DNA of 11,575 bases from Klebsiella pneumoniae (GTDB lineage: Bacteria > Pseudomonadota > Gammaproteobacteria > Ga0077536). Made by a program: the position numbers and the translations under genes. Under the pieces are notes generated by a model. The model did no database searches and was not told the DNA's origin. It was given only the letters and a program-made list of their open reading frames with translations. Position 1 is the first letter of the stretch. The number at the start of each line of letters is the position of its first letter. Below, piece after piece: positions 1 through 6,710 of the stretch. The DNA lies in NCBI GenBank assembly GCA_945873015.1, contig CAMCBY010000079.1, positions 1-11,575 on the forward strand. Direction: 5' to 3'.

Positions 1-55
1 CTGAGTTGCGCGAGGGCTGAGTGCGCCCGGGCGGTCTGGCGCCTGCGTTTTGCCG

Positions 56-697
56 TCAGTTGGCGGGCGGACCCGCCTCGGCGGCAAGCTCCAGCCAGAT
101 TTCATTACGGCGCATGAACCAGGGCGTGAACGGCGGGTTATATCGTGAATAGACCGGCTCGCCGGACCACGCCAGGCCGGCGGTCTTCAAGGTCTGCTGC
201 ACCTCGGCGAGATGCTGGTTGTAATTGGCATCCGACCACAGACCGGAATAACGAATCACCGCCACCTGCTTGGCTGGTTCCTGCCGCAGCACGATGCGCG
301 GGTCGATGGGGGCCGGTGCGGTCTCAAGGGTCACGCCCTTGGGCAATACGAACTGCACTCGATAGGCGCCGGGCACCGCGCTCTGCGTCACCGGTGCGGT
401 CATGGCGAGTTTGACGGGTGCCGCCGCCTGCGTGACGGGCGCCGTCATGGCGAGCTTTTTGTCGCCCTTGTTCTTGCCGAAGATGTAGCCCGCCAGGATG
501 CGAAACCCCTGGTTGCCAGTGTCCTTGACAGAGCCCGGCAACACGACCTCTGCCACCACGTAAGCCGCGTATTGGCGCAATTCAATCTCACCGATTTTGC
601 GGATGATTTCAAAGTCAGGCTCTTCGATGGCGTGGGCGGGCATGGCGGTAATGAACACGGCAATGGCGAGAATGAAGGGCAGATTCATGAGGCGCAT
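56..697 (-). CDS. Exported SOUL/heme-binding-family protein
   Basis: The 213-residue product matches the SOUL heme-binding family. Residues 1-23 (MRLMNLPFILAIAVF then ITAMPAHA) form a signal peptide ending in AHA, so a periplasmic location is inferred. The mature part has the family's EIRxY-like opening (IELRQYAAYVVAEV), a GxxxLAGYIFGxNK segment, and two copies of KLAMTAPVTQ 15 residues apart. It ends with the usual FxLPKGV, AVIRYSG and RYNPPFTPWFMRRNEIW elements. Known members bind heme or tetrapyrroles, but many bacterial ones are untested, so the ligand is uncertain. I chose ATG at 697 because it begins the signal peptide. A TTG at 769 would add 24 non-signal residues, and ATG at 688 would also give a workable signal peptide. 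No clear Shine-Dalgarno precedes either ATG. The gene stands alone, with 171 bases between its start and the stop of the next minus-strand gene. Confidence 0.9.
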   Translation of the reverse strand: MRLMNLPFILAIAVFITAMPAHAIEEPDFEIIRKIGEIELRQYAAYVVAEVVLPGSVKDTGNQGFRILAGYIFGKNKGDKKLAMTAPVTQAAAPVKLAMTAPVTQSAVPGAYRVQFVLPKGVTLETAPAPIDPRIVLRQEPAKQVAVIRYSGLWSDANYNQHLAEVQQTLKTAGLAWSGEPVYSRYNPPFTPWFMRRNEIWLELAAEAGPPAN

Positions 698-868
698 GTT
701 TGGCAAAGGCTCGTATGGGAGGACAATGACTGACCAAGGACGTGCGTGTCTGTACGCAACGGCACGCAATGATGATTATCGTGCTGTGCCCGACCCCAGC
801 GGCAAAACGAGGCGCGCCCTACGCCGTCCAAGCCCCTCTATAGGCGCAAATCCTTCCACACGCGCGGT

Positions 869-1756
869 TCAACTGCGCCATTGCGCACGCAGGTACTCGC
901 CTATACGCGCGATGGCCTGTCGGCCTTCCGGCAGCATGGGGTGGAAAGCGTGCCAGACATGAATCATGTCGTCCCAGATCTCAAGCGTGCTGGCGACCCC
1001 CGCTGAGCGCGCCGCTTCATGCAAGACCACCGCATCGTCGAGCAGCACTTCGTCACGACCGACGTGGATCAAGAGCGGCGGCAGGCCGTCAAGCGCAGCA
1101 CGATTGGGCGAGGCGAGCGGAGATTTTGCATCGGCACCGTTGAGATAGGCGGTGGCCATCAGGGTGATGTCGGCCGTGGTAATCATCGGGTCGGCGGCGG
1201 CGCGGGTCTGGTAGGACGCATTGCTGCAATTGAGGTCTGACCACGGGCTCAGGCATACCGCGCAGCGCGGCAGCGGCAAGCCGGCATCGCGCAGTGCGAT
1301 AAGCGTGGCGACGGTCAGGCCGCCGCCAGCGGAATCACCGGCAATCGCCATGCTCTGCGGGTCATGGCCCTGCGCAAGCAGCCACTGATAAGCAGCCACC
1401 GCGTCTTCAACCGCAGCCGGAAAGGGGGCTTCCGGCGCGAGCCGGTAATCAGGTATCAGCACCGCCGCGTGGGCGGCGCGCGACACTTCACCCGCCAGCG
1501 CGCGGTGGGTGTTGGGCGAGCCCATCACATAACCGCCGCCGTGCAGATATAAAAGCAGCTCGGCGCTGTCCACGCCCGGCGCTCGCAGGATTTCGGCGCC
1601 GCGGCCGTTGATGGTCGACGTTTCCACCGCGATGTCTTCGGCGACCCGAAACGAGAGTTTCTCCATCAGCGCGCGGCGTTGTGCGATGGAAGTCTCAGGG
1701 GGCAGGGCCTTGTCGCGCAACAGGCCTTTGAGTTTGATGATTTCGGCGCTCGCCAT
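869..1756 (-). CDS. HSL-type alpha/beta hydrolase (family IV esterase)
   Basis: A 295-residue hydrolase of the hormone-sensitive-lipase (GDXG) class, which hydrolyses carboxylic esters of small or medium acyl groups. The oxyanion-hole motif HGGG is at residues 72-75, and DYRLAPEAPFPAAVED follows at 103-118. The nucleophile elbow GDSAGG (140-145) places catalytic Ser142. The acid is probably Asp235 in HVGRDEVLLDD, and the base His266 in WDDMIHVWHAF. There is no signal peptide, so it is cytoplasmic. Start: ATG at 1756, nine bases after a strong GAGGAG. A TTG at 1798, overlapping the upstream stop codon, is less likely. The CoA-transferase gene ends 38 bases upstream on the same strand, so the two are probably one operon and could act in the same catabolic route. 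The natural substrate cannot be read from sequence. Confidence 0.92.
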   Translation of the reverse strand: MASAEIIKLKGLLRDKALPPETSIAQRRALMEKLSFRVAEDIAVETSTINGRGAEILRAPGVDSAELLLYLHGGGYVMGSPNTHRALAGEVSRAAHAAVLIPDYRLAPEAPFPAAVEDAVAAYQWLLAQGHDPQSMAIAGDSAGGGLTVATLIALRDAGLPLPRCAVCLSPWSDLNCSNASYQTRAAADPMITTADITLMATAYLNGADAKSPLASPNRAALDGLPPLLIHVGRDEVLLDDAVVLHEAARSAGVASTLEIWDDMIHVWHAFHPMLPEGRQAIARIGEYLRAQWRS

Positions 1757-1765
1757 GGATAAAAA

Positions 1766-1771
1766 CTCCTC
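1766..1771 (-). promoter_or_regulatory. Shine-Dalgarno fixing the hydrolase start
   Basis: GAGGAG on the minus strand lies nine bases before ATG 1756. It lies inside the longer TTG-initiated frame, which is why the shorter start was preferred. Confidence 0.75.
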
Positions 1772-1794
1772 AGGGATTTTGCAGTCGCAGCGTT

Positions 1795-3015
1795 TCAAAA
1801 GTCACTTCGCTGCAGCACATTCGCGCCGTGCAGCTCGGCGATTGTTTCGTCACTCATGCCCAGCCATTCGCGCAGCACCTGGGCATTGTGCTGGCCCATG
1901 GTCGGCGCGGTGAGTTCGAGGTCGTCGGGAAACGCGGAGAATTTGAGCGGCATGCCGGGGATCTGAAAGGTGCCGGCGACCGGGTCGGTGATGGTGCGCA
2001 CGGTGCCGCGCGCCAGCAGGTGCGGATGGCTCAAGGTCTCTTCGATGGACAACACCGGCGACGCCGGCACCTGGTGCGCGTGCATATGGGCGACGGCGGT
2101 GTCACGGTCGGGAAAAGTCGCCAGCCAGCTTTCAAGAATCTCGACCACTTCGTCGCGATGCGCGAGGCGGCCGGCGTCATTGCCGAGGTATTCATGCTCC
2201 ACGAGGTCGAGTCGGCCCATGGCCGTACATAAATCCTTCCAGTGATGCAGGAAGGCCATGATCACCACCCAGCCACCGTTGGCCTTGAACACCCCGGCCG
2301 GGCAGATGTAATTTAAATGCGGCCCGTTACGGGTGGGTTTCAGTGCGCCATCACTGGCGCTGCATTGATGCACCGTCACTTCATGACAGTGGTAATAGAC
2401 ATCGAGCAGGCCAATGTCGAGGTGCTGACCAATGCCGGTGCGGTCGCGATAACGCAGTGCCGCCAGCACCGCCAGTGCACCGTGCACGCCGGTGCTGACA
2501 TCACCGATGCCAACCGGTGGGATATAGGGTTGACCGCCGGCATCGCCGATCAGCGAAGTCACACCGGAATAACCTTGCGCGATGAAGTCGTAACCGGGCA
2601 GATGCGCAAGCGGCCCGCTCTGGCCGAGAGCCGACACCGAACACAGGATGATGTCCTCGCGCATCTCCTTCAGGCGCTCGTAGCCGAGCCCCATGGCGGC
2701 AAACGTGCCGGGCTTGAAGTTCTCCACCACCACATCGACTTTGGGGATCAAGGCTGCGACGAGTGCCATGCCGCGCGGGTCGCGCAGGTCAACGCACAGG
2801 CTCTGTTTGCCTAAATTCTGCTGCACGTAATAGAGGCTGCGCTCGTTGCGCACTTTCGACATGTTGCGCGTCAGATCGCCCCTCGGGGCTGACTCGACCT
2901 TGATCACCTGTGCACCCATCTCGGCGAACATGCGTGTCACCGTCGGACCGGCCAGTGCGCGCGTGAAGTCCAATACTTTCAGATCGCCAAGCACATGTTG
3001 CAGCGGTCCGGCCAT
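1795..3015 (-). CDS. Class III CoA-transferase (CaiB/BaiF/Frc family)
   Basis: A 406-residue protein of the family III CoA-transferases, which move CoA between carboxylic acids through an aspartyl-CoA thioester. The N-terminus GDLKVLDFTRALAGPTVTRM has the family's DxTRxxAGP signature, followed by GAQVIKVE (35-41). NFKPGTFAAMGLGYERLK and SALGQSGP are typical of the middle region. Asp172 in GIGDVSTG aligns with the catalytic Asp of formyl-CoA transferase, and RTGIGQHLDIGLLD follows. Length is normal for the family. Start: ATG 3015, preceded by a purine run AAGGGGGGAGC; a GTG at 3060 would add 15 residues without family resemblance. It is the first gene of an operon with the HSL hydrolase 38 bases downstream. 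Substrates are unknown: the family includes formyl-, carnitine-, succinyl- and bile-acid-CoA transferases and the related racemases. Confidence 0.93.
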   Translation of the reverse strand: MAGPLQHVLGDLKVLDFTRALAGPTVTRMFAEMGAQVIKVESAPRGDLTRNMSKVRNERSLYYVQQNLGKQSLCVDLRDPRGMALVAALIPKVDVVVENFKPGTFAAMGLGYERLKEMREDIILCSVSALGQSGPLAHLPGYDFIAQGYSGVTSLIGDAGGQPYIPPVGIGDVSTGVHGALAVLAALRYRDRTGIGQHLDIGLLDVYYHCHEVTVHQCSASDGALKPTRNGPHLNYICPAGVFKANGGWVVIMAFLHHWKDLCTAMGRLDLVEHEYLGNDAGRLAHRDEVVEILESWLATFPDRDTAVAHMHAHQVPASPVLSIEETLSHPHLLARGTVRTITDPVAGTFQIPGMPLKFSAFPDDLELTAPTMGQHNAQVLREWLGMSDETIAELHGANVLQRSDF

Positions 3016-3017
3016 GC

Positions 3018-3026
3018 TCCCCCCTT
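3018..3026 (-). promoter_or_regulatory. Shine-Dalgarno for the CoA-transferase
   Basis: Minus-strand AAGGGGGGA ends two bases before ATG 3015, with its AAGG core seven bases away. It supports ATG 3015 over the upstream GTG at 3060. Confidence 0.6.
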
Positions 3027-3111
3027 GCTGGTCGTCGTATGCCGGCGACAATCGCGGCACCCGAACACGCTAGCACGCACCGACGCGGCGCGCCTATTCA
3101 CCGCCAGGGTG

Positions 3112-3813
3112 TCAGTGCGGGCGCGCGGCGCGAGGAGGCGGCAGGCTGGCGAGGATTTCGCGCACCAGACGCGGCAACACCTCAACGGTTTCGACCTTGT
3201 TGACCAGCGTGCGGATGAGGCCGTTATCGACAGCTTCCTGCAAGGCCGGTATGACATAACCGGACGTCACCACCACCGGCAGGTCGGGGCGCAGTTGCGC
3301 CACCTCGCGTGCCAACTCGAGACCGGACAAACCCGGCATGTTGAAGTCGGTGATGACGAGATCAAAGTCATCGATTGTTGCGCGCAGCATGGCCAGCGCC
3401 TCGCCGGGGTCGGTCGCTATGTCAACCTTCACGTGGTCGTCCGCCAGCAATTCGCGCACCAGCACTGTCATCGCCGGATCGACCGCGAAGGTGCGATACA
3501 TCTCATCCGACCACCACGCCGCGCTGGTCAGTCTGTCGAGACTCCGGTAACCAATCCTGGCGATGCGCTGCGCTTCGTTGAGTTGCTCGAGCAGCAGGGA
3601 TTTTTCGCGCTCGCGGTATTCAGCCCTTTGTTTTGCCGCCCTGAGGCCGGCTTCGGCGCGACGCCGCGCATCGATGTCTTGCACCTGGGCGACGTGGCAA
3701 AGCGGCTCACCACTGCGATCGCGCACCAGCGCCACGCTGACCCGCGCCCACACAAAAAATACCCGCGCCGTTGCGCCTGACGGCGTGGCAGCGCTAGCAT
3801 CGGGCGTCGCCCG
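3112..3813 (-). pseudogene. Remnant of a PAS/receiver hybrid histidine kinase with an internal deletion
   Basis: The frame is open from the stop at 3814-3816 to TGA 3112, but the best start is only GTG 3753 (213 residues), with no Shine-Dalgarno. Residue numbers count from that GTG. Residues 1-36 (WARVSVALVRDRSGEPL, VAQVQDIDARRRAE) are the C-terminal PAC half of a PAS domain, and its first half is missing. A short coiled linker (37-58) leads into a second PAS opening, EAQRIARIGYRSLD to WWSDEMYRTFAVDP (60-93). The frame then passes straight into the middle of a receiver domain: MTVLVRELLADDHVKVDIATDPGEAL, phosphoacceptor Asp136 in LVITDFNMPGLSG, VVVTSGYV, and Lys186. The rest of the second PAS, the HisKA and HATPase domains and the receiver's first strand with its acidic pair are gone. 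The likeliest explanation is an in-frame deletion in a longer kinase gene that has also lost its 5' end. A translated stub cannot be excluded, but kinase activity can. Confidence 0.65.
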
Positions 3814-3882
3814 TCAAAGTGAGATTTTTTTCAGCATGCCGCCAGTACCCGCCCATCTGCGCGCCCGCGGCGAGCTTGAGCC

Positions 3883-4215
3883 ATGACTTGTTGTGTGGTC
3901 GCTCTGGCGCTGGCCATGCAGATCATTGAAGCCTGGCGGCGGGTCAAGGGCTGGCTCGGCATCAAGCCACGCACCCGTACTGTGAATCACGGGCTCGGCA
4001 CCGACATCGCCGGTCTGCTCGACCGTCTGCGTCATCCCTATGTGCGATATGCGGTGTTCGCCGTGCTGGTGCTGGACAGTGCCGCAGCGGGTGCCTGGGT
4101 TTATGGCCATCGCACCCATGTCGGGAATGAGATCTCAGCGCTGGTGTTTCATTCCACCGGATTCGCCCTGGCCCTGTGTGATGGCGACCCGGCAACGGTG
4201 GCGAGCGCCTGGTAG
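3883..4215 (+). CDS. Hypothetical small protein with one predicted membrane segment
   Basis: I do not recognise this 110-residue ORF. It has a short hydrophobic start (VVALALAM, 5-12), a basic stretch (WRRVKGWLGIKPRTR, 18-32), and a likely membrane helix at about 57-74 (AVFAVLVLDSAAAGAWVY). It ends FALALCDGDPATVASAW. Codon use resembles the neighbouring genes, with mostly G or C in third positions and many CTG, GCC, GTG and GGC codons. That is the main support for it being coding. There is no convincing Shine-Dalgarno, and ATG 3916 is an alternative start. It lies between a broken kinase gene and a REP-like palindrome, so it may itself be a relic. If it is not a gene, nothing else codes between 3817 and 4290. 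Confidence 0.42.
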   Translation: MTCCVVALALAMQIIEAWRRVKGWLGIKPRTRTVNHGLGTDIAGLLDRLRHPYVRYAVFAVLVLDSAAAGAWVYGHRTHVGNEISALVFHSTGFALALCDGDPATVASAW

Positions 4216-4258
4216 GGGTCGGGTCGTGCGCACTATCGGGTGCGGCCTGTGCGTCGGG

Positions 4259-4294
4259 GTGCGGAATTTAATGTGCGAATAAATTCGCACCTAC
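4259..4294 (-). repeat. REP-like palindrome with a GTAG head
   Basis: Read on the minus strand this is GTAG, then GTGCGAAT, TT, ATTCGCAC. The two eight-base arms (4273-4280 and 4283-4290) match perfectly. The arm TAAATTCGCAC at 4280-4290 can also pair, with one bulge, with GTGCGGAATTTA at 4259-4270, so two folds compete. A GTAG or GGAG tetranucleotide beside an imperfect or nested palindrome is the established hallmark of REP elements mobilised by RAYT (TnpA-REP) transposases. The head overlaps the TAG stop codon of gph. The element may protect the rpe-gph mRNA 3' end or stop transcription, but there is no T-tract. Only one copy is present here, so its repetitive nature is inferred. Confidence 0.55.
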
Positions 4295-4971
4295 ACCGGG
4301 CTTATCCCGAGCAAGGGTAACAGCGCGCGCATCTCGTCGATTACCGCGTCGGCGCCCTCGGCAGCGAGATCTTCGCCGCCGTGATAGCCGAAACTCACGC
4401 ACACCGCACGCACGCCTGCCTGCTGCGCGGCGCGTAAATCCGTGATCGAATCGCCCACCATCACGACCTTCGACAGCGCCACATCGACGCTCGCCGCGGC
4501 ATGCAGAATCGGCGCCGGGTCGGGTTTTTTGCGCGCCAGGCTGTCGCCCGACAGGGTCACGGCGAAACGTTCGGCGATGCCTGCCGCCGCCAGCAGCGGC
4601 AGGGTGAAACGGGCGGGTTTATTGGTCACACAACCGAGCACCCAACCGGCGGCGGCAAGACCGGTGAGGACGTCCTCGACGCCGGCAAACAATCGTGTGC
4701 GGCGGAACACGCGCGGCTGATAGGCATCGACGAATTGCTGATAGGCCGCAGCGTGTAGCGCCGGGTCCGCATCGGCATCATGACTGCCGGTCAGAGCACG
4801 GTGTATGAGCCGCACCGCACCATTGCCGATGAGACCGCGCACCACCGCTTCACCGAGTGGCGCGCGACCGCAGGCGGCAAGCGCAATATCGACGGCGTCG
4901 GCGATGTCCGGTGCGCTGTCGACCAGGGTGCCGTCGAGATCGAACAGCACGAGGCCGGTCACACCGCTCAT
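4291..4971 (-). CDS. gph: Phosphoglycolate phosphatase (HAD superfamily)
   Basis: A 226-residue HAD hydrolase predicted to dephosphorylate 2-phosphoglycolate, a product of DNA 3'-end repair and oxygenase side reactions. Motif I FDLDGTLVDS gives Asp11 (nucleophile) and Asp13 (acid/base). Motif II is Thr116 in CVTNKP, motif III is Lys149 in ARKKPDPAP, and motif IV is Asp174 and Asp178 in VMVGDSITDLRAA. The alpha-helical C1 cap lies at about 16-90. Length is typical of Gph. Its ATG overlaps the rpe stop codon (ATGA) and there is no clear Shine-Dalgarno, so translation is probably coupled to rpe. The rpe-gph order is conserved in many proteobacteria, which supports Gph over other HAD phosphatases. 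The product ends GISPV, and its TAG stop lies inside the head of the REP-like palindrome. The trpE gene that often follows in pseudomonads is absent. Confidence 0.95.
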   Translation of the reverse strand: MSGVTGLVLFDLDGTLVDSAPDIADAVDIALAACGRAPLGEAVVRGLIGNGAVRLIHRALTGSHDADADPALHAAAYQQFVDAYQPRVFRRTRLFAGVEDVLTGLAAAGWVLGCVTNKPARFTLPLLAAAGIAERFAVTLSGDSLARKKPDPAPILHAAASVDVALSKVVMVGDSITDLRAAQQAGVRAVCVSFGYHGGEDLAAEGADAVIDEMRALLPLLGISPV

Positions 4972-5642
4972 GCGCCGGCGGCGATCGCGGCGCGCAGCGC
5001 GGCGATGGTGGTCGCGTAGTCGCCCTTGCCGAAAATGGCTGAGCCGGCCACAAACGTATCGGCGCCGGCGGCGGCGATTGCGCCGATGTTGTCGGCCTTC
5101 ACACCACCGTCGATTTCAAGCCGTATCGGCAATCCGCTCTGGTCGATGATGGCGCGTGCGGCGCGCAGTTTGGGCAGCGCCGAGGGAATGAAGGCCTGAC
5201 CACCGAAACCCGGGTTGACCGACATCAGCAGCACCATGTCGATTTTGTCCATGACATGCTCGAGATAACTGAGTGGCGTGGCGGGATTGAACACCAGACC
5301 GGCTTTCAGGCCGCGCTCCTTGATGAGTTGCAGGCTGCGGTCGATGTGAGCACTGGCTTCGGGGTGGAAGGTGATGTAATCGGCACCGGCATCGGCGAAC
5401 TCGCCGATCAGGCGGTCGACCGGCGAGACCATGAGATGCACATCGATGGGCGCGCTGATGCCGTAGTCGCGCAGGGCCTTGCATACCATCGGCCCGATGG
5501 TGAGATTGGGCACGAAGTGGTTGTCCATGACGTCGAAATGCACGAGGTCGGCGCCGGCGGCGACGACCGCCGCGACTTCTTCGCCGAGGCGCGCGAAATC
5601 GGCAGACAGAATGGAAGGCGCAATAAAAGCTTGGAATGTCAT
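4968..5642 (-). CDS. rpe: Ribulose-phosphate 3-epimerase
   Basis: A 224-residue TIM-barrel enzyme interconverting D-ribulose 5-phosphate and D-xylulose 5-phosphate in the pentose phosphate pathway. The opening IAPSILSADFARLGEE is diagnostic. Metal and catalytic residues are His35 and Asp37 (VHFDVMDNHFVPN), His69 (DVHLMV) and Asp178 (EIDGGV). The flexible loop SVNPGFGGQAF (141-151) and the phosphate-binding GSAIFG (200-205) are intact. I chose ATG 5642, which begins MTFQAFIAPSI and gives the normal family length. An upstream in-frame extension to 5732 is arginine- and alanine-rich and unlike the family. The leader has only a weak GGAAAG. It is the first gene of the rpe-gph unit and diverges from the DUF3530 gene across 125 bases. 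Confidence 0.97.
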   Translation of the reverse strand: MTFQAFIAPSILSADFARLGEEVAAVVAAGADLVHFDVMDNHFVPNLTIGPMVCKALRDYGISAPIDVHLMVSPVDRLIGEFADAGADYITFHPEASAHIDRSLQLIKERGLKAGLVFNPATPLSYLEHVMDKIDMVLLMSVNPGFGGQAFIPSALPKLRAARAIIDQSGLPIRLEIDGGVKADNIGAIAAAGADTFVAGSAIFGKGDYATTIAALRAAIAAGA

Positions 5643-5767
5643 GGGGGCTTTCCGCAGGCGTTGAGGGATGCTGGCGGCCACAGCCGCAGCGCGGCGCACT
5701 CTAACCGATAGTCTCGGACCGCGCACCCGCACTCAGGCGCGGCCACGCACCGGCCGCTAAAGCGGGC

Positions 5768-5839
5768 ATGTCGAACTCACAGCACCGTCGTTTTACCCTG
5801 CCCTGCCCTGCGCCGCGCTGGCGCTGGCGCTCGGCATGA
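5768..5839 (+). other. Out-of-frame 23-codon 5' piece of the DUF3530 gene
   Basis: ATG 5768 begins MSNSQHRRFTL, a good signal-peptide n-region. After the CCCTG repeat it reads CPAPRWRWRSA and stops at TGA 5837-5839. That TGA overlaps ATG 5836, the first in-frame ATG of the DUF3530 ORF, as ATGA. If one CCCTG unit were removed, the frame would run MSNSQHRRF, then TLPCAALALALGMTV, then ARA/AD into the main ORF: a complete Sec signal peptide. The Shine-Dalgarno before 5768 is weak. As sequenced, this is either a frameshifted start or a coupling leader. Confidence 0.6.
5796..5810 (+). repeat. Pentanucleotide tandem repeat CCCTG x3
   Basis: Three perfect CCCTG units sit inside the hydrophobic-core region of the DUF3530 signal peptide. 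Five-base units change the reading frame with each gain or loss. Two or five units would put ATG 5768 in frame with the ORF that ends at 6702; three units do not. Confidence 0.85.
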
Positions 5840-6702
5840 CAGTGGCGAGGGCCGCTGACCCGCCGCCTGCCGAGACACCGGCGGCTGCGCCGGCCGATGC
5901 TGCCGCTGCTGCACCTGCCACGGATGCCACGCCGGCCGCCGCTGGCGCGGCACCGGCCGCAGATGCCGCTGCGCCACCCATCGACAAGGCCATGCCCTCG
6001 GCACCCGAGCCGCTGCTGCTGGCCCGCCTCGAAGCGAAAACCCTGCCCGGCGATTTCTTGAAGCTCGGTGACGATGCGCAGCCAATTCTGGCGCGTTACC
6101 GCGCGGCGACCAAACTGCCGGCCAAGGGTGCGGTGTTGTTTATCCCGGCGCCCGGCCGTTTTATCGGTGACGACGCCGTCATTGCCGCAGCACTGGCTGA
6201 ACTGCCGGGCGGCGGCTGGAGCGTGCTGGCGGTGCAGACCCCCTTGCTGACGGCGGTCGCGACCCTCAAACAATACGACGAAACCCACGACCAGGCCCTT
6301 GAGCGGGCCAAAAAAGGTCTCGAATACCTGGCCAAACAACAATCCCCCGCGACCGTGGTGGTGGGCCGTGCCGGCAGCGTCGAACTCGCGCGTGAAGTGG
6401 CGACGGCAGCCGGCGAAGTGGCAGCGGTCGCAGCGCTCGGCCCGTGGAGCGGTCAGATAGGTGACAGCAAGCTGCCTCTGCTCGACGTCAATCCGGCCCG
6501 CGAGCGGCTCTCGCTCGCCAAGGCCGACGAACGGAAACAGGAAGCGAGCCGCGCCAATCTCGAAGTTTATCGACAGGTGGTGCTGAGCGGTGCCGATCAC
6601 CGCTATATCGGCTATGAAGTCGAAGTCGCGCGCCGCATCCGCGGCTTCGCCGAACATCTGCCGCCACCCGGCAAGGAGGCTGCGCCGACGCCGGGCTCGT
6701 AA
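5836..6702 (+). CDS. DUF3530-family protein, signal peptide frameshifted
   Basis: A 288-residue ORF matching the DUF3530 family, proteins with a degenerate alpha/beta-hydrolase-like fold, usually exported and of unknown function. Residues 7-55 are an Ala/Pro/Asp-rich linker. The domain starts near 60 with GAVLFIPAPGRFIGDD (98-113), LPGGGWSVLAVQTPLL (123-138), ERAKKGLEYL and VVVGRAGSVELA (174-185). It closes with LPLLDVN and YRQVVLSG to VARRIRGFAEHL. The usual nucleophile serine is not obvious. ATG 5836 lies in the middle of what should be a signal peptide. The same frame continues upstream as PALPCAALALALG with no ATG, GTG or TTG back to the stop at 5758-5760. As sequenced, the product would start MTVARAADPPP and lack an export signal. 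Causes could be a real or phase-variable frame change, or a sequencing or assembly error. It converges with queG: only eight bases separate the stops. Confidence 0.8.
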   Translation: MTVARAADPPPAETPAAAPADAAAAAPATDATPAAAGAAPAADAAAPPIDKAMPSAPEPLLLARLEAKTLPGDFLKLGDDAQPILARYRAATKLPAKGAVLFIPAPGRFIGDDAVIAAALAELPGGGWSVLAVQTPLLTAVATLKQYDETHDQALERAKKGLEYLAKQQSPATVVVGRAGSVELAREVATAAGEVAAVAALGPWSGQIGDSKLPLLDVNPARERLSLAKADERKQEASRANLEVYRQVVLSGADHRYIGYEVEVARRIRGFAEHLPPPGKEAAPTPGS

Positions 6703-6710
6703 GCTCGGTT

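Noticed and set aside
369..457. Two near-identical KLAMTAPVTQ-coding segments 45 bases apart in the SOUL gene, looking like a recent duplication.
   Set aside because: A double MTAPV motif is usual in bacterial SOUL-family proteins, so it is a family feature rather than a new repeat.
775..805. A possible minus-strand promoter for the SOUL gene: GATAAT (775-780) with TTGCCG (800-805).
   Set aside because: The spacer is 19 bases and the -35 box matches only four of six positions. This is too weak without transcript data.
3754..3785. A minus-strand hairpin (CGCCGT/ACGGCG, 3766-3785) followed by six Ts, resembling a terminator.
   Set aside because: The T-run encodes Phe-Phe within the PAS remnant, six bases separate stem and Ts, and no gene lies immediately upstream to be terminated.
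3778..3831. A plus-strand TGACGG/CCGTCA stem with an inner CGGGC/GCCCG hairpin and seven Ts at 3825-3831.
   Set aside because: The Ts are about nine bases from the stem and no plus-strand gene precedes it. It overlaps the kinase remnant, so it is probably coincidental.
3814..4119. A 101-codon minus-strand frame opposite the small hypothetical gene.
   Set aside because: It has no domain and poorer codon use (His-, Gln- and Thr-rich), and it overlaps the better plus-strand candidate.
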